Shown here piece by piece: positions 42,929 through 55,554 of a DNA stretch of 64,000 bases. A model generated the notes under the pieces. It was given only the letters and a program-made list of their open reading frames with translations, had not been told where the DNA came from and ran no database searches. The position numbers and the translations under genes were made by a program. The DNA comes from Leptodactylus fallax (lineage: Eukaryota; Chordata; Amphibia; Anura; Leptodactylidae), in NCBI GenBank assembly GCA_947044405.1, contig CAMRHE010000359.1:1727001-1791000 (forward strand), written 5' to 3'. Positions within the stretch are counted from its first letter, which is position 1, and each line of letters begins with the position of its first letter.

Positions 42929-43863
42929 TAGAGATGAGCGAATCTCTCAAAAAGTTTGATTCTGCACTTCTATTCGAAGTTCCAAAAAAATTTGCTTCGA
43001 TCTGAATTACTTTGCGGCGAATATCCCTAAAAAACACCTATTTCTTAGCTTCAGAGAGACTGTATAGTGGAGTAGAACACTGTGCCTTGCAGTAACACGC
43101 ATAGGGAGCCTACTGTGGTAGTCAAACAATACTGTGAGTCCGAATGACACGCACATGACAGGCGTCACTCTTAGAATCGATGCGCACTTCACTTATTTGG
43201 ACAGTTTCGGGGCCAATACTGACCATCTAACTCAAGTGTGAACCCAGCCTTACAGGTCCATGTTAGTGCCAGGTAGAAAGAACTGTACAGAGACCCAACA
43301 TCCTACTGTAGAGTGAAAGAGCACACACCTTTTACACTGTCTGTTGATTCCACATATATGTCTACAGAGTGGCAAGGCAACATAATGTGGAGGTGGCAGC
43401 AGCATGAGGAGGCCATACAGTGACCCAAATTTTTGGTGGACAGGTGAGTTCTCCTTGGGGTAACTATGGCCCCCGCTGCACTAAATACCCGCTCTGATGC
43501 CACATTACTGGCCAGGCAGGAAAACTTTTCCAGGGCAAACTCGGTCAGTTGCGGCCACAAATCCAGTTTGGCTGCCCAGTAGTCCAGCGGATCTTCAATG
43601 ACGAGTGGCAGGGTGCACTCTAAGTATGCCACCACCTGCTGGTTCAACTTCTGCTCTGTGTCTAGTGTTTTGCCAAATGAAAAAGATTCTTTGGATTCCG
43701 TGTAATAGAATAAAGTTTTAGAATAAAACACTGAACTATCCCCAAATAGCTTAACATTTTATTAAGAAGAGTATAAGAAGATGGCAAAAGGTAACATTTC
43801 ACTAAGAAAAGTATAAGAAGATAGCAAAAGGTCTTACAACAAGGAAAAGTATAACAGATATTA

Positions 43864-43864
<1 letters not shown>

Positions 43865-43898
<34 letters not shown>
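43865..43898. repeat. (TA)n microsatellite
   Basis: About 16 TA units inside the 1.07-kb insert. Confidence 0.9.
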
Positions 43899-43901
<3 letters not shown>

Positions 43902-44514
43902 CCAATATTGGCAATAAAGCAAGATAATATCAAAAGTCAATCAAACTATGATATATTCAACACTTACAATACAACAGGTATAGCAAGGTAATCAAACTTA
44001 GTCAAACTGTGACTTAATCAAAACTTGTACTAAAGCAAGGTATAATCAACACTAGCATTAAAGAAAGGTATATCAAAGTTAATCAGAAAAGAAGGTAATT
44101 AAATCTACACTTACAACCAAGTAATCAATCAATACTTACAACACTGCCAAGCTTCATAGAGGAGTTCTGATAAGGGTATCTGTAGGAAGCATCACTCAGC
44201 CATGTGACAGGTATCATCAAGCAGAACCAGGCGTCCCCAATCACTGCTGTCCAGATTTCATCTCTCAAGGCTGGGGGATGTTTTCCCATCTTATACCCTT
44301 TGTGTATGTCATAGAGTGGGCGGTTACAGAAGTGATACACCTCTGTAAGGCTTTTACTCTTCTCCAAGCTCATATTCATGTGGAAGGGGCCAGTTTTCAC
44401 TTGAATATGTCTCGTGACATATATGCTTCAAGCATAGTTGCTCCTTTGATCTAATTAGTATGGATATGCAAATATAACCTGTTGATCTGGTTGGTGTAGA
44501 TATGTAGATATCAC

Positions 44515-44652
44515 CTTGATCTAATCTGTATAGGTATGTAAATATCACTTCAGACAGCGTCGTTGATCTAATCTGTATAGGTATGTAAATATCACTTCAG
44601 ACAGCGTTGTTGATCTAATCTGTATAGGTATGTAAATATCACTTCAGGCCAA
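44515..44652 (+). repeat. 47-bp minisatellite, three near-identical units
   Basis: Units start TTGATCTAATCTGTATAGG at about 44516, 44563 and 44610 and differ by one or two bases. Two diverged units precede them (44448-44513), so the array once had at least five. Confidence 0.9.
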
Positions 44653-45597
44653 CTTGATAGAGTGTGTAGACATTACTTTATACTGGGTTCAAATTAAGGT
44701 TACTTATGGTCTGGCTATTATAAACATCTTGTCATGAGCAGCCATTTTATCAAGGGCAGCTATTTTGCAATACAGTCTAGCTGCTGATGAGCAGCTTTTT
44801 TACTATGTGGGTGAAGAGAGCTGCTCATCAGCGACTCTAGGCTTAGGCTGCTGCTGATGGAGCCGATACTGCTCCTGCCAGCCCCACTCGCTGCCACAGC
44901 TGCCATGCCAGTGCAAGTTGAGCGCTCAGGGCCCCCCCCGTCGGACATGCGAGAGGATGGACGATGGCGCAGATAGGCAGCGGCCAACTTGCTACATAGC
45001 ATGTCTCTATAGTAGTTCAGTTTGTCCTCCCTCTCAGCGGGTGTAAAAAAAAAAAAAAAAAAAAAAAAGGCACCTGTTTTCCCCGGTAGCGAGGGTCTAA
45101 CATGGTGGAGAGCCAGTAGTCATCCTTCTGCCGAATGGTGACAATTCAGCTGTCACTGCGCAAGGAAGTGAGCATGCATCGGGCCATTTGTGCAAGTGAC
45201 TCCGAGGGACTCCCTGCATCCATCTCCACTGCATACTGCCACGGTGTGTCTGGGTCATCTGCCTCATCCTCCTTATCTTCCTCTGGCTGTTCTGGTTGCT
45301 CCTGCCCTTCCTCTCCACCCATTTGACTACACATTGTTTGTGCTCCAATGTCCTCCTCATTCTCCTCCTCCTCCAGTTCAGCCCCCACAGGGCTCATGTG
45401 GCCTTGAGATGTAGATACCACATCTCCAGTTCCCTGACCAGCCAGATTGATAAGCATCTTTTCCAGGATGTGAATCAGTGGAATGACGTGGTTCATCCCG
45501 TAGGCCTGGCGACTGACTAACAAAGTGGCCTCCTCCAAAGTTACACAGGGAAGTACCTCTGTCTGCTTGGATCATCAAGAAATTGTTTATGGCTTTT

Positions 45598-46113
45598 CTC
45601 TGTGTGAAGCATGGGATTTTCCAAAAAACAATCAGAATAAACTCCTTTTGCATTTTTCATCAATCAAGGTCTAAGTCCAATTTTAACAGAAAAAATATTT
45701 CGTCAGAACATATCCAAAATGTGTGCAACAAAATCCTTGCCTTTCAGGCTGCTCTAGTCTCACAGATTTGCCATTGTGTCAACTCCACCAACAACCCAGC
45801 TTGCTGTCTAATGCAATCCTTCTATATCATAGACATTTCCCATAGTCCTATGCAGTTTTCTCTATAAAAAAACTGGAGTTGCTGCAGACTTGCCTCTTAT
45901 AATGTCAGGGCAGACACACCCTACTACAGCTCCACTACTACAGGTAAGTAAACAAAAACACTTTATTAAACACAAATTGTGAGCATTTCCTTAGTTTTGG
46001 TACATTGTTCCCAGATGGCAAGACCAGAAAGAGTAGAAAAATAGAGCATTAGGTGGCCAGCCTAATGAGGAAAGAAAGAAATAAGAAGCAGTAATAGAAC
46101 ATTCACATTTTAC
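45598..46113 (-). other. GT-AG intron in the hAT transposase gene
   Basis: On the minus strand the exon ends GTGAAGAG at 46114 followed by GTAAAATG, and CACACAGAG at 45598 precedes AAAAGCCATAAACAATTTC. Joining them in phase 2 continues the protein from EQSVK to R-KAINNFL. This is inferred from frame and domain continuity; no transcript is available. Confidence 0.65.
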
Positions 46114-48374
46114 CTCTTCACACTCTGTTCATATAGCTGATCCAAAATATGGAGGGTTGAATTCCAATGGGTGGAAACATCACATAACAGCCTATATTGT
46201 GGGACTCCGTTCTGCCGCTGCAGCTCAAGGAGGGTGTGCTTGGCGGTATACGAGTGGCTGAAGTGCATGCAAAGTTTCCTTGACATTTTTAGGATGTCTT
46301 GCACATGGGTGGAACACTTAAGGAAACGCTTGACAACCAGATTGAACATGTGTGTCATGCAGGGCACATGGCTCAGCCCTCCTTGATGCAGGGCCGACGC
46401 CATGTTCTTCCCGTTGTCGGTCAGCATTGTTCCAATTTTAAGTTCTCTCGGAGAAAGCCAGGATTCAATTTCTTGATTGAGGACATGGAGCAGTTCCTCC
46501 CCTGAGTGACTTCGTTCGCCCAGGCAAACGAGGTGTAGAACAGCATGACGCCGCTGTGCCCTGCACATGTGGTATGCTGGAGGAGCACTGGGAATTGTTC
46601 CTGCAGTGGAGGCTGAGGAGACAGTGGAGGATGAGGCGGACATTGTTGCAGGACCAACGGCGTGAGAACGTGGAGGCAGAAGCTGCGTCACCTGTCCAAG
46701 TTGCTGGTGTGTCTGGGCAGGCACCACATTAACCCAGTGGGCCGTAAATGACATATATTGTCCTTGACCGTAGTTACAGTTCCACAAGTTGGTGCTGCCG
46801 TGCACTTTGGCAGACAGCGACGGGCTCAAGGACTGGCTCACCTTCTTTTCTACATATTTGTGTAGGGCTGGTACTGCCTTCTTGGCAAAGAAATGACGGC
46901 TTGGGACTCTCCACCTTGGCTCGGCGCAAGCCATCAGTTCTCTGAAAGGTGCAGAGTCCACCAAGTGGAAAGGGAGTGACTGCAGCACCAGCAACTTGGA
47001 CAGGAGCACATTCAGCTTCTGCACTGTTGGATGAGTGCACGCATACTGTTGTCTCTTAGATATAGATTCTGTGATCGATCGCTGACGCAATGACTGACTA
47101 GTAGGAGGAGGAGCAGGAGCATCACAACCAGCAGATGATGGGAAGGACACACAGCTTCCTTTAGCTGAGGTGGTGGAGCCTTGACTGTCTGAAATGGGGT
47201 GCATGCCACTAAGTGCTGCAGTGGTTGCTGCGACAGGCTGGACCACCACATTGGAGCCACGGCTCTCTCAGGCCACTTTGTGGTGACGCTGCATATGTTG
47301 GCGCAGGGCTGTGGTGCCAACATTGGCACCCTGGCCACGCTTCACCTTCTGCCCACAGATTGAACATGTGGCCATGTTCACCTCCCCCGCGGCTTTACAA
47401 AAAACTGCCACACCGCCGAGCAGGTGATTTTACCCCCAACACTCTGCAATAACTGACTGCTACCGCCACTGCCTCCGTGAACCCCTGCACCACTGCTTTC
47501 CGGGCAGGTAGGATGCTGAAAAGCAGGTAGTATACCCCGGGCATGTTTAGCTCCCGACCTCACCCTGCTGACTTCCCCGCTGCCTCATGCACAAGCTGCA
47601 ATCCTCTTCTCCTGATGACGATGAGGCCCCTTCATCACCCGGCTCCCAATTACGATCGGCTACATCGTCATCCACTACTGTCTGCAGGTCACTGATGTCC
47701 TCCTCAACATCAGCTCCCATGCCACTTTCCTCATCACTACTTGCCTGCGACCATAGGAAGCGGCGGATGTCTCCTCCACATCTTGGCTAAGCAGTAGCTG
47801 CTGACTGTCCTCTACTACCTCCTCCACACAGTACAGTGGATCTGACCCCACAGCATAGAGTAGTTCTCAAACTGAGGGAACAAAAAAGGACAGAGGCAGG
47901 TTGAGGACAGGTGAGGGCACAGGGCCTGCTGCCGGGCCATGCCAACTAAGGTTTGCATCTGACGAACCCACCGACTCTTGGCTGGAGGTGTCTGATGTGA
48001 CTTGGGATGAATTGGATGACCGAGTCAACCAGTCTACAACCGTTGGGTTGCTGGTCAAGACACGACCGCTACTTGACACTGGGAGCTCAGGCCTCTGTAA
48101 TTGAACCCTGCTGCCCTTACCCCTTTACCTCCCCTTGTTGTGACCTGTACCTGCGCCAGAAACAGTTAGGCCTGCAGCCCTCCCCTGTGCATGGCCCCTC
48201 GCTTCTCTGTCTGACGTACTGTTCGATGAAAAAACTTAATTGTAAAGGGCAAAAAGGCCTGTTTATTTTCTACTTTGAAGAGTACAGCAAATATGCACCT
48301 TATTTCTTCACCTACTAATGAACACCAATAAAAAAAAAAAAAAAGCATGATAAAGGCAGAGATTTGTGGCTCAG

Positions 48375-48880
48375 AATTATTGAATTATTGACAATACTAT
48401 TTATAAATGGCCAGCAACTTTATACTGGTAACAAAATGGCATATATGGTGCTTTTTATGTATTTTGACACTAATAAAGACCTTTAAATAAGTGATAAGTA
48501 GTATTGAATTTTTATTGACAATACTGTTTTTAAATATTGCCTGCGACTTTATAGTGGTAGCAAAATGGCGAATATGGTCGTTATGTGTCTCCCCATGTTA
48601 AAGGCCTTTATTACAGATAACTGCAGATATTATTGGATGATGATTCAGTTTTCTTTGGCACAATAGTACTGAATTATGTTATGCCTTGTAAGAACAGTGA
48701 ATAAGCCCCTTATAATAAAGGCCTTGAAAAAGGCTTTTTTTTTTTTTACAGATCCGTGCAGATATGGCTTTGGCACAATAGTACTGTTTAATGTTATGCC
48801 TTGTAAGAGCAGTAAGAACAGTCCCTTATAATAAAGGCCTTTAAAAAGGCTTCTTTTACAGATACATGCAGATATTAGTG
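48375..48880. repeat. Subterminal tandem-like repeats of the hAT element
   Basis: Four diverged units of about 110-130 bp: near 48410-48490 and 48530-48620 (ACTTTATA(C/G)TGGTA(A/G)CAAAATGGC), and near 48657-48755 and 48772-48870 (GGCACAATAGTACTG, ATGTTATGCCTTGTAAGA, CCTTATAATAAAGGCCTT). Subterminal repeats often bind the transposase in hAT elements; that role is inferred. Confidence 0.7.
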
Positions 48881-49449
48881 TATGGTATTTCACTTTTTTT
48901 TTTTGCTGTACTGCACTGCAAGAGGCTTGTTGTGTTCCACCTTGATGACATAGATATGAGTAATGAGCTGCAATGTGAATTATTCTGCAAATTCTTGCTG
49001 TAAATGAGCCTGCAACCACCCCAAATTCTTCTCTCAATTCCTCCCTATCCTTTCCCTATAGTTCTAAGGCTCAGCCTCTTTCCCTGAACTTCTATATGTT
49101 TTCTAAGTCTTTCTCTAGCTCCTGCTGACGTCTGTCCCTACAGTAAGAGCGATGTGGAATGACTGTACCTAAAATGGCCGAGGGTTTTTATAGGGCTGCT
49201 ACATCACAGGACCTGCTGGCTGCTGATTAGCTGCACGCTTGGCATTGTGGGTGGTCCCGCGCTCCCAGAGTCCCTTCCCCCTTGTCATAACATGTGGCGG
49301 CCATTTTAAATTTTTTTTTTTTTTTTTTTAAATGCAATTCGATGCATCGAAGCGTGAGGAAATCCGGAATCGTGGCAAATCGAAGATTTCCTGAAATTCG
49401 GATCGAATTCCACTTCTACAGAATCTATTCTCTTATCTCTAATAAACTT

Positions 49450-50520
49450 CATAAACTCTAAGCCCTTTGTACACTTTCATAAAGATATTTTGTTATTAAA
49501 ATTAAAAAGTAAGCCGCAGTGAAATGAATCATAAATGATCATTAACTTTTCATATAACTTAGGGGTTTTGCACATGTCCTTGGAAAACAGTTTGTGTGGG
49601 GTCAGTAGTACCCGGACTGAACTCTGCCATGTGTATAGGAGTCACTGCATAATAATTACTGTTGGATCCGTTGGGTTCCTATGGCAAATGGGGGCCTAAA
49701 GAAGGAATAGGAAAATAGCGAAAGTCCCATAGACTGCAATATGATCTAAAAGATTACAGGTTAAAGTCCCCTAGGGGGACTAATAAGAAAAACAAAAAAA
49801 AAAACCCTAAAAATTCAAATCTCCTCCCGTTTCCTAGATTTGAAATAAAAATAAACAAAAACAAACAAATCATACATCCATATATCTGAAAATTCCCATA
49901 TGGTGAATGTTGTAGCAGAAAAAAAAGAGCCAAACTGCTGTTTTTTTTTTTTTTTTGTTTGTTTTGTTTTTTTGCCATTTCACCTTCCATAAAAATTTAA
50001 ATAAAAAGTGATCAAAACATGAGACATTCCCCAAAATATTATAAGTAAAAAGTATATCTGGCGCAGCAAAAAAGACATCTTACGCATCCCCTTACACAGA
50101 TGATAGAGGAGTGGCAACTCCAAAATTTTTTATTTTTTTTTGCAAAGTTTTATAATAATTTTTTTTTTTTAAGGGGTTAAAATTTTAAAAAACCTATTTA
50201 AATTTGGTATCCACTGAATCATATCAACCCATAAAATACAGGTAACGTATAATTTTGGCTGCACAGTAAATGCAGTAAAAACAAAGCCCGTAAGAAAGGC
50301 GCATGAATGCACTTTTTCTCCATTTCTACCCCATTCTGAAATTTTTTTTTCTTCCAGCTTCCCAGTACACTATACAGAATATTAAATGGTATCATTCTGA
50401 ATTACAATTTGTCCTGAAAACATTAATCCCTCAAATGGTTCTGTCAACAGAAAAAAAGAAAGCTGTGGGGAGTCAACAAAAATCAAAAAATAGCTGCGGT
50501 GGGAAGTGTTAAGTGACCCA
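49450..50520. repeat. Interspersed repeat related to the TACCGTGTTT element
   Basis: 49720-50010 (CATAGACTGCAATATGATC, GGTTAAAGTCCCCTAGGGGG, GGTGAATGTTGTAGCAGAAA, AATAAAAAGTGATCAAA) parallels 32220-32330 plus 34050-34160. 50255-50460 (ACCCCATTCTGAAA, GAATATTAAATGG, TTTGTCCTG) parallels 59215-59400. No transposase coding and no clear ends here. Confidence 0.6.
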
Positions 50521-50689
50521 GTAGAGGATTTACAGAGCAGGGTTTCCATAATTGAAGCTCTGTAAAGTAATAAAAACTAAGGCAGATAGTAGAATATTAC
50601 AGGGGGATCTAGGGAAGCTGGAAGCATGGGCCGAGACTTGGCAAGATAATTAGGGGATTAGGTGGATTGGAGTGCAACAACAGATTAAC

Positions 50690-51120
50690 AAACTTGGGGG
50701 TTCTTCAGACATCTATGGGGAGATATAATAACAATGTACAAATACATGAAGGGAGAGAGCAAATAACTTTCTCCTTTTTACTCCTAAGCCGATGAGTGAC
50801 ATCGGCACATCCTCTATGCCTAGAGGATAAAACATTTCACCAGCAACTTAGACAAAGATTCTTTACTATAAGAGCAGTGACTATAGAACTCTGTGCCACA
50901 GGATGTTGTGATGAATTCATTGTGCAAGTTCAAAAAAGGCTTGGATGCCTTTTCTGAATGGAAAAATATTAATGGTTACGGGTTTTTCATCCAGGGTTCT
51001 AAACTCTTTGGTTGTCGGGAAGGAATTCTTCCCCTGACATGGGGCAATTGGCATGTAGGGTTATAGTTTGGACTTGATAGACCTATGTCTTCATCCAACC
51101 TCATCTACTCTGTAACTATA
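50690..51120 (+). repeat. LINE 3'-end-like remnant
   Basis: TCTATGGGGAGATATAATAAC, TATAAGAGCAGTGACTATAG, GGGAAGGAATTCTTCCCCTG, TTGGACTTGATAGACC and TCTACTCTGTAACTAT are words I recall from the 3' tails of old CR1/L2-like elements in frogs. No coding left. Confidence 0.5.
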
Positions 51121-52286
51121 AGTAAGAGGACAGATACATCAGTACCTGGAGAAGAACACTGCTCAGTACATACATAGTTTTATCGCCAACTGTTTCATTG
51201 CTAGAGAGTATATATCTATAGAGGACATGCTCATATTGTAAAAAGTGACACTTCCTGAGTGAGATTAATTGCAAGCTGCTGAATCTAGCACTGGCCTCCC
51301 TGCCACCTAGGCGACCAACAACTGTCAAGGTGAGCCCTGGAAGACTACACGCGGGGCACTCTTTACCAACAGACAAAAAATGTCCAAAGGACATATATAA
51401 TGTTGTTTGAAGGCATGCGGTCATTCTGAACCAGAATGTCACAGCCCACTGGTGGGTTTCTATGGCAACCCTGACAAGCGGCTAGTTAACTATAGAATTG
51501 ACTAGGAGGAATGCTATTTTAAAAATTAACAATATTTTACTGTGCTGAATGTGCTCTGCAAAAAGACTGTGTCAAACACTTAGAAGTGCCCAAGAAGTCC
51601 TTTTCTGAGACATTCATAATTGAGTCTACAAATGGATCCTATCACGGATTATTCTGCCCTCCACCAAATGTTTTAAAAACTTAACTATGAGCCTTTCATA
51701 TCAATAGACATCACTGTGTAATAGCTCTGGTGTTGCTAGTCCAGGTAGAAGACCCAAGTATTCTCAGTCTAAACCTTCTGTACACTTTTAAAACTGTAAG
51801 GGCTTACCAGATATATCATAAATAAGATTTGGCCCAGTATGGCTCTTACAAACCAGATGCTGCATTTTCAGGGCATGCAGCATACTCAAGAAGGAAGTAC
51901 TAAAGGTAGATAAAAGCTTTCCATAACACAACAGTAATGACTGTTAATGAGCTGATTTATTTAATAACTTATGAACTGCTTTTTAGCATTGGCAATGGTA
52001 GGATATCATGTTTATGCTTTATATTAGCATACCAGCCAAAACCCTACACAATTTTTCTTCCTGCTTCTTGACTTATGGAACCTGGAATCCTATCAATCAG
52101 TCCTCCAGTAATTCATAATAACATGGCTCAGTTCTCCTTCACTTTGATCTTAGCTACAGCTGTGAATTCCATAATTCTGTCTTGATTTATGTTTGGCAGT
52201 GAACAGAATAAGTATATGATAAAGCCCAGAGATGAAGCTGGCAGTAAAGTTGAAGACAACCTGGGAGCAAAATTGCTACATATAAT
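51121..52286. other. No recognisable feature
   Basis: About 1.2 kb without terminal repeats, tandem arrays or convincing coding. Confidence 0.35.
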
Positions 52287-52288
52287 TA

Positions 52289-53934
<1,646 letters not shown>

Positions 53935-53936
53935 TA

Positions 53937-54484
53937 TATGTTGAATTTTTTAAATTATTAAACCATCAAATAACTGAGTTTTTCCTCTTGTTTTTGAGCG
54001 TAACCTATATGAATGCATAAATAACCTAGCTATCTACATGAAACCTGTTTGCTTTTAGTCTATAGATGTATGATATTTCTATAGATAAATTTCTCTGCAC
54101 AAAGTATTTTGGGTTCTTTTTGACGTTTTGTCTTCAAAAATATTTTGATTCCCTAAATTGATGGTTGTACTGTATCTCAGAATTTAAAAAAAGGAGTTCC
54201 TTGGAGACGTGAAAATACTTTAGTTCTAACAATGGAGACTTGCCCCATAAGGTAAGGAAGGGAGACACATGGAAGCCAGACTTGATTCAAACATCTTCAG
54301 ACTTTAAACAACTGTAGCAGTCCTCAGACCCTACAAATATTCCTTCCACATCCAAAATGGAGCTTGTGGTTCAGTCAATAAGGCATTATGTCCTGGGTTC
54401 AAGCGTAAGGAAAGGAATAAATTTAAATACATGGGGGGATCTATCAGTAACTTTCTGTAAGTTTTACTAAATTTTTCATGTATA
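53937..54484. other. No recognisable feature
   Basis: AT-rich spacer between two Tc1 elements. Confidence 0.3.
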
Positions 54485-54486
54485 TA

Positions 54487-55462
54487 CAGTTGAAACGAGA
54501 AGTTTATATACACTATATAAAAACACAAATATGCATGTTTTTCTCACTATCTGACATAGAATCAGAATAAACCTTTCCTGTTTTAGGCCAATTAGGATTA
54601 CCAAAATTATTTAGATTTGCCAAATGCCAGAATAATGAGAGAGAATTTTTAAGGCATTCTTATTACTTTCTGCACAGTCAAAAGCTTACATACATTTTAT
54701 TAGTATTTGGTACCCTTGCCCTTAAACTATATGACTTGCATCATACGTTTTGGATATCCTTCCACAAGCTTCTCAAAATAGTTGGTAGGAATTTGGGCCC
54801 ATTCCTCCTGACAGAACTGGTGTAACTGAGCCATGTTTGTAGGCCGCCTTGCTCGCACCTGCCGTTTCAGCTTTGCCCATAAATTTTCAATAGGATTGAG
54901 ATCAGGGCTTTGTAATGGCCACTCCAAAACATTGACTTTATTTTCCTTAACCAGTTTGGTAGTATGCTTTTGGTCATTGTCCATTTGGAAGACCCACTTG
55001 TGCCCAAGCTTTAACTTCCTGGCTGATGTCTTGAGATGTTACTTCAGTATTGCCACATAATGTTCTTTCCTCGTGATGCCATCTATTTTGTGAAGAGCAC
55101 CAGTCCCTCCTGCAGGAAAACAACCCCACAACATGATGCTGCCATCCCCGTGTTTCACAGTTGGGATGGTGTTCTCAGGCTTGGCCATAATGACCATCGT
55201 TACATTTGGAGGAAAAAGGGAGAAGCTTGCAAGCCTGAGTACACCAATGAAATGTATGTAAACTTTTGACTTTGCAGAAAGTAATAAAAATGCTTTAAAA
55301 AAATTCTCTCCCTCTCCCTTGGCATTTGGCAAATCTAAATAATTTTGGTAATCCTAATTGACCTAAAATGGGAAAGGTTTATTCTGATTTCATGTCAGAT
55401 AGTGAGAAAAACATGCATATGTGTCTTTTTATATCGTGCATGTAAACTTCTGGTTTCAACTG
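54487..55462 (-). mobile_element. Tc1-like element, CAGTTGAAAC family, internally deleted
   Basis: CAGTTGAAACGAGAAGTTTA at 54487 and AACTTCTGGTTTCAACTG ending at 55462 are inverted repeats that extend about 190 bp. The left side is flanked by TA; the right side runs into a (GT)n tract. At 976 bp it lacks the N-terminal half of the transposase. The tip resembles the Sleeping Beauty/Frog Prince group of Tc1 elements, an impression from memory. Confidence 0.9.
54727..55245 (-). pseudogene. Tc1 transposase fragment
   Basis: Minus strand: [20 protein letters not shown] and [18 protein letters not shown], then in another frame QMDNDQKHTTKLVKENK (second Asp), [13 protein letters not shown] (Glu) and EGYPKRMMQVI with the stop at 54727. 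The DNA-binding domain and first Asp are deleted, and several residues between the second Asp and the Glu are missing. The 1932-2249 palindrome is built from the same coding segment. Confidence 0.88.
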
Positions 55463-55483
55463 TGTGTGTGTGTGTGTGTGTGT
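55461..55483. repeat. (GT)n microsatellite
   Basis: About 11 GT units abutting the Tc1 end; it may have grown from the TG of the terminal repeat. Confidence 0.85.
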
Positions 55484-55490
55484 ATACATA

Positions 55491-55552
55491 CAGTGGGGAA
55501 AAAAGTATTTAGCACAATTGGTGTCTGACTAAATACTTTTTTTCCCCCACTG
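55491..55552. mobile_element. 62-bp miniature of the CAGTGGGG Tc1 family
   Basis: It starts CAGTGGGGAAAAAAGTATTTAG, continues with CACAATTGGTGTCTGACTAAATAC and ends CCCCCACTG, between TA at 55489-55490 and 55553-55554. It is just the two terminal tips of the 24392 and 35532 elements joined with almost everything between them lost. Confidence 0.9.
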
Positions 55553-55554
55553 TA

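Larger units (their letters stand above)
43703..44774. mobile_element. 1.07-kb insert in the hAT C-terminal coding region
   Basis: Sequence between the HQQLD and ESKESFSF parts of the transposase has no hAT character. It begins TGTAATAG and ends GCAATACA (TG...CA), holds a (TA)n run and a 47-bp minisatellite, and could be a solo LTR. I find no exact flanking duplication (CTAGAC versus CGGAAT on the coding strand), so the boundaries are provisional. Confidence 0.5.
43303..47375 (-). pseudogene. hAT (ZBED-like) transposase, intron-containing, broken
   Basis: Minus strand from the ATG at 47375: a BED zinc finger (CSIC...QHMQRHH, C4/C7/H27/H31), an in-frame TGA at 47270-47268, then an open stretch 47265-46114 with CMTHMFNLVVKRFL and DVSTHWNSTLHILDQLYEQ, hallmarks of the hAT RNase H-like core. 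An intron (45598-46113) follows. Then RKAINNFLMIQ, a frameshift near 45570, LEEATLLVSRQAYGM, an acidic insertion-like stretch, an in-frame stop at 45148-45146, DDYWLSTMLDPRYRGKQ and a homopolymer at 45049-45068. An insert at about 43703-44774 separates the hATC dimerisation domain (EDPLDYW, SNVASERVFSAAG at 43540-43430). Upstream, SAVWQFF at about 47400 and Ser-rich frames to 48079 suggest a longer N-terminus, frameshifted in a T-run. Confidence 0.9.
42929..49441 (-). mobile_element. 6.5-kb hAT transposon with 8-bp target duplication
   Basis: TAGAGATGAGCGAATCTCTC at 42929 and GAATCTATTCTCTTATCTCTA ending at 49441 are inverted ends. ATAAACTT at 42921-42928 and 49442-49449 is a perfect 8-bp duplication, the hAT hallmark. 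Subterminal CGAA/TTCG-rich sequence (TTCGAAGTTCC; ATCGAAGCGTG) fits. The minus-strand transposase is split by an intron, several breaks and a 1.07-kb insert. The ends themselves look usable. Confidence 0.95.

Noticed and set aside
44515..44652. CRISPR-like array
   Set aside because: Units are head-to-tail without unique spacers, in vertebrate-type DNA: a minisatellite.
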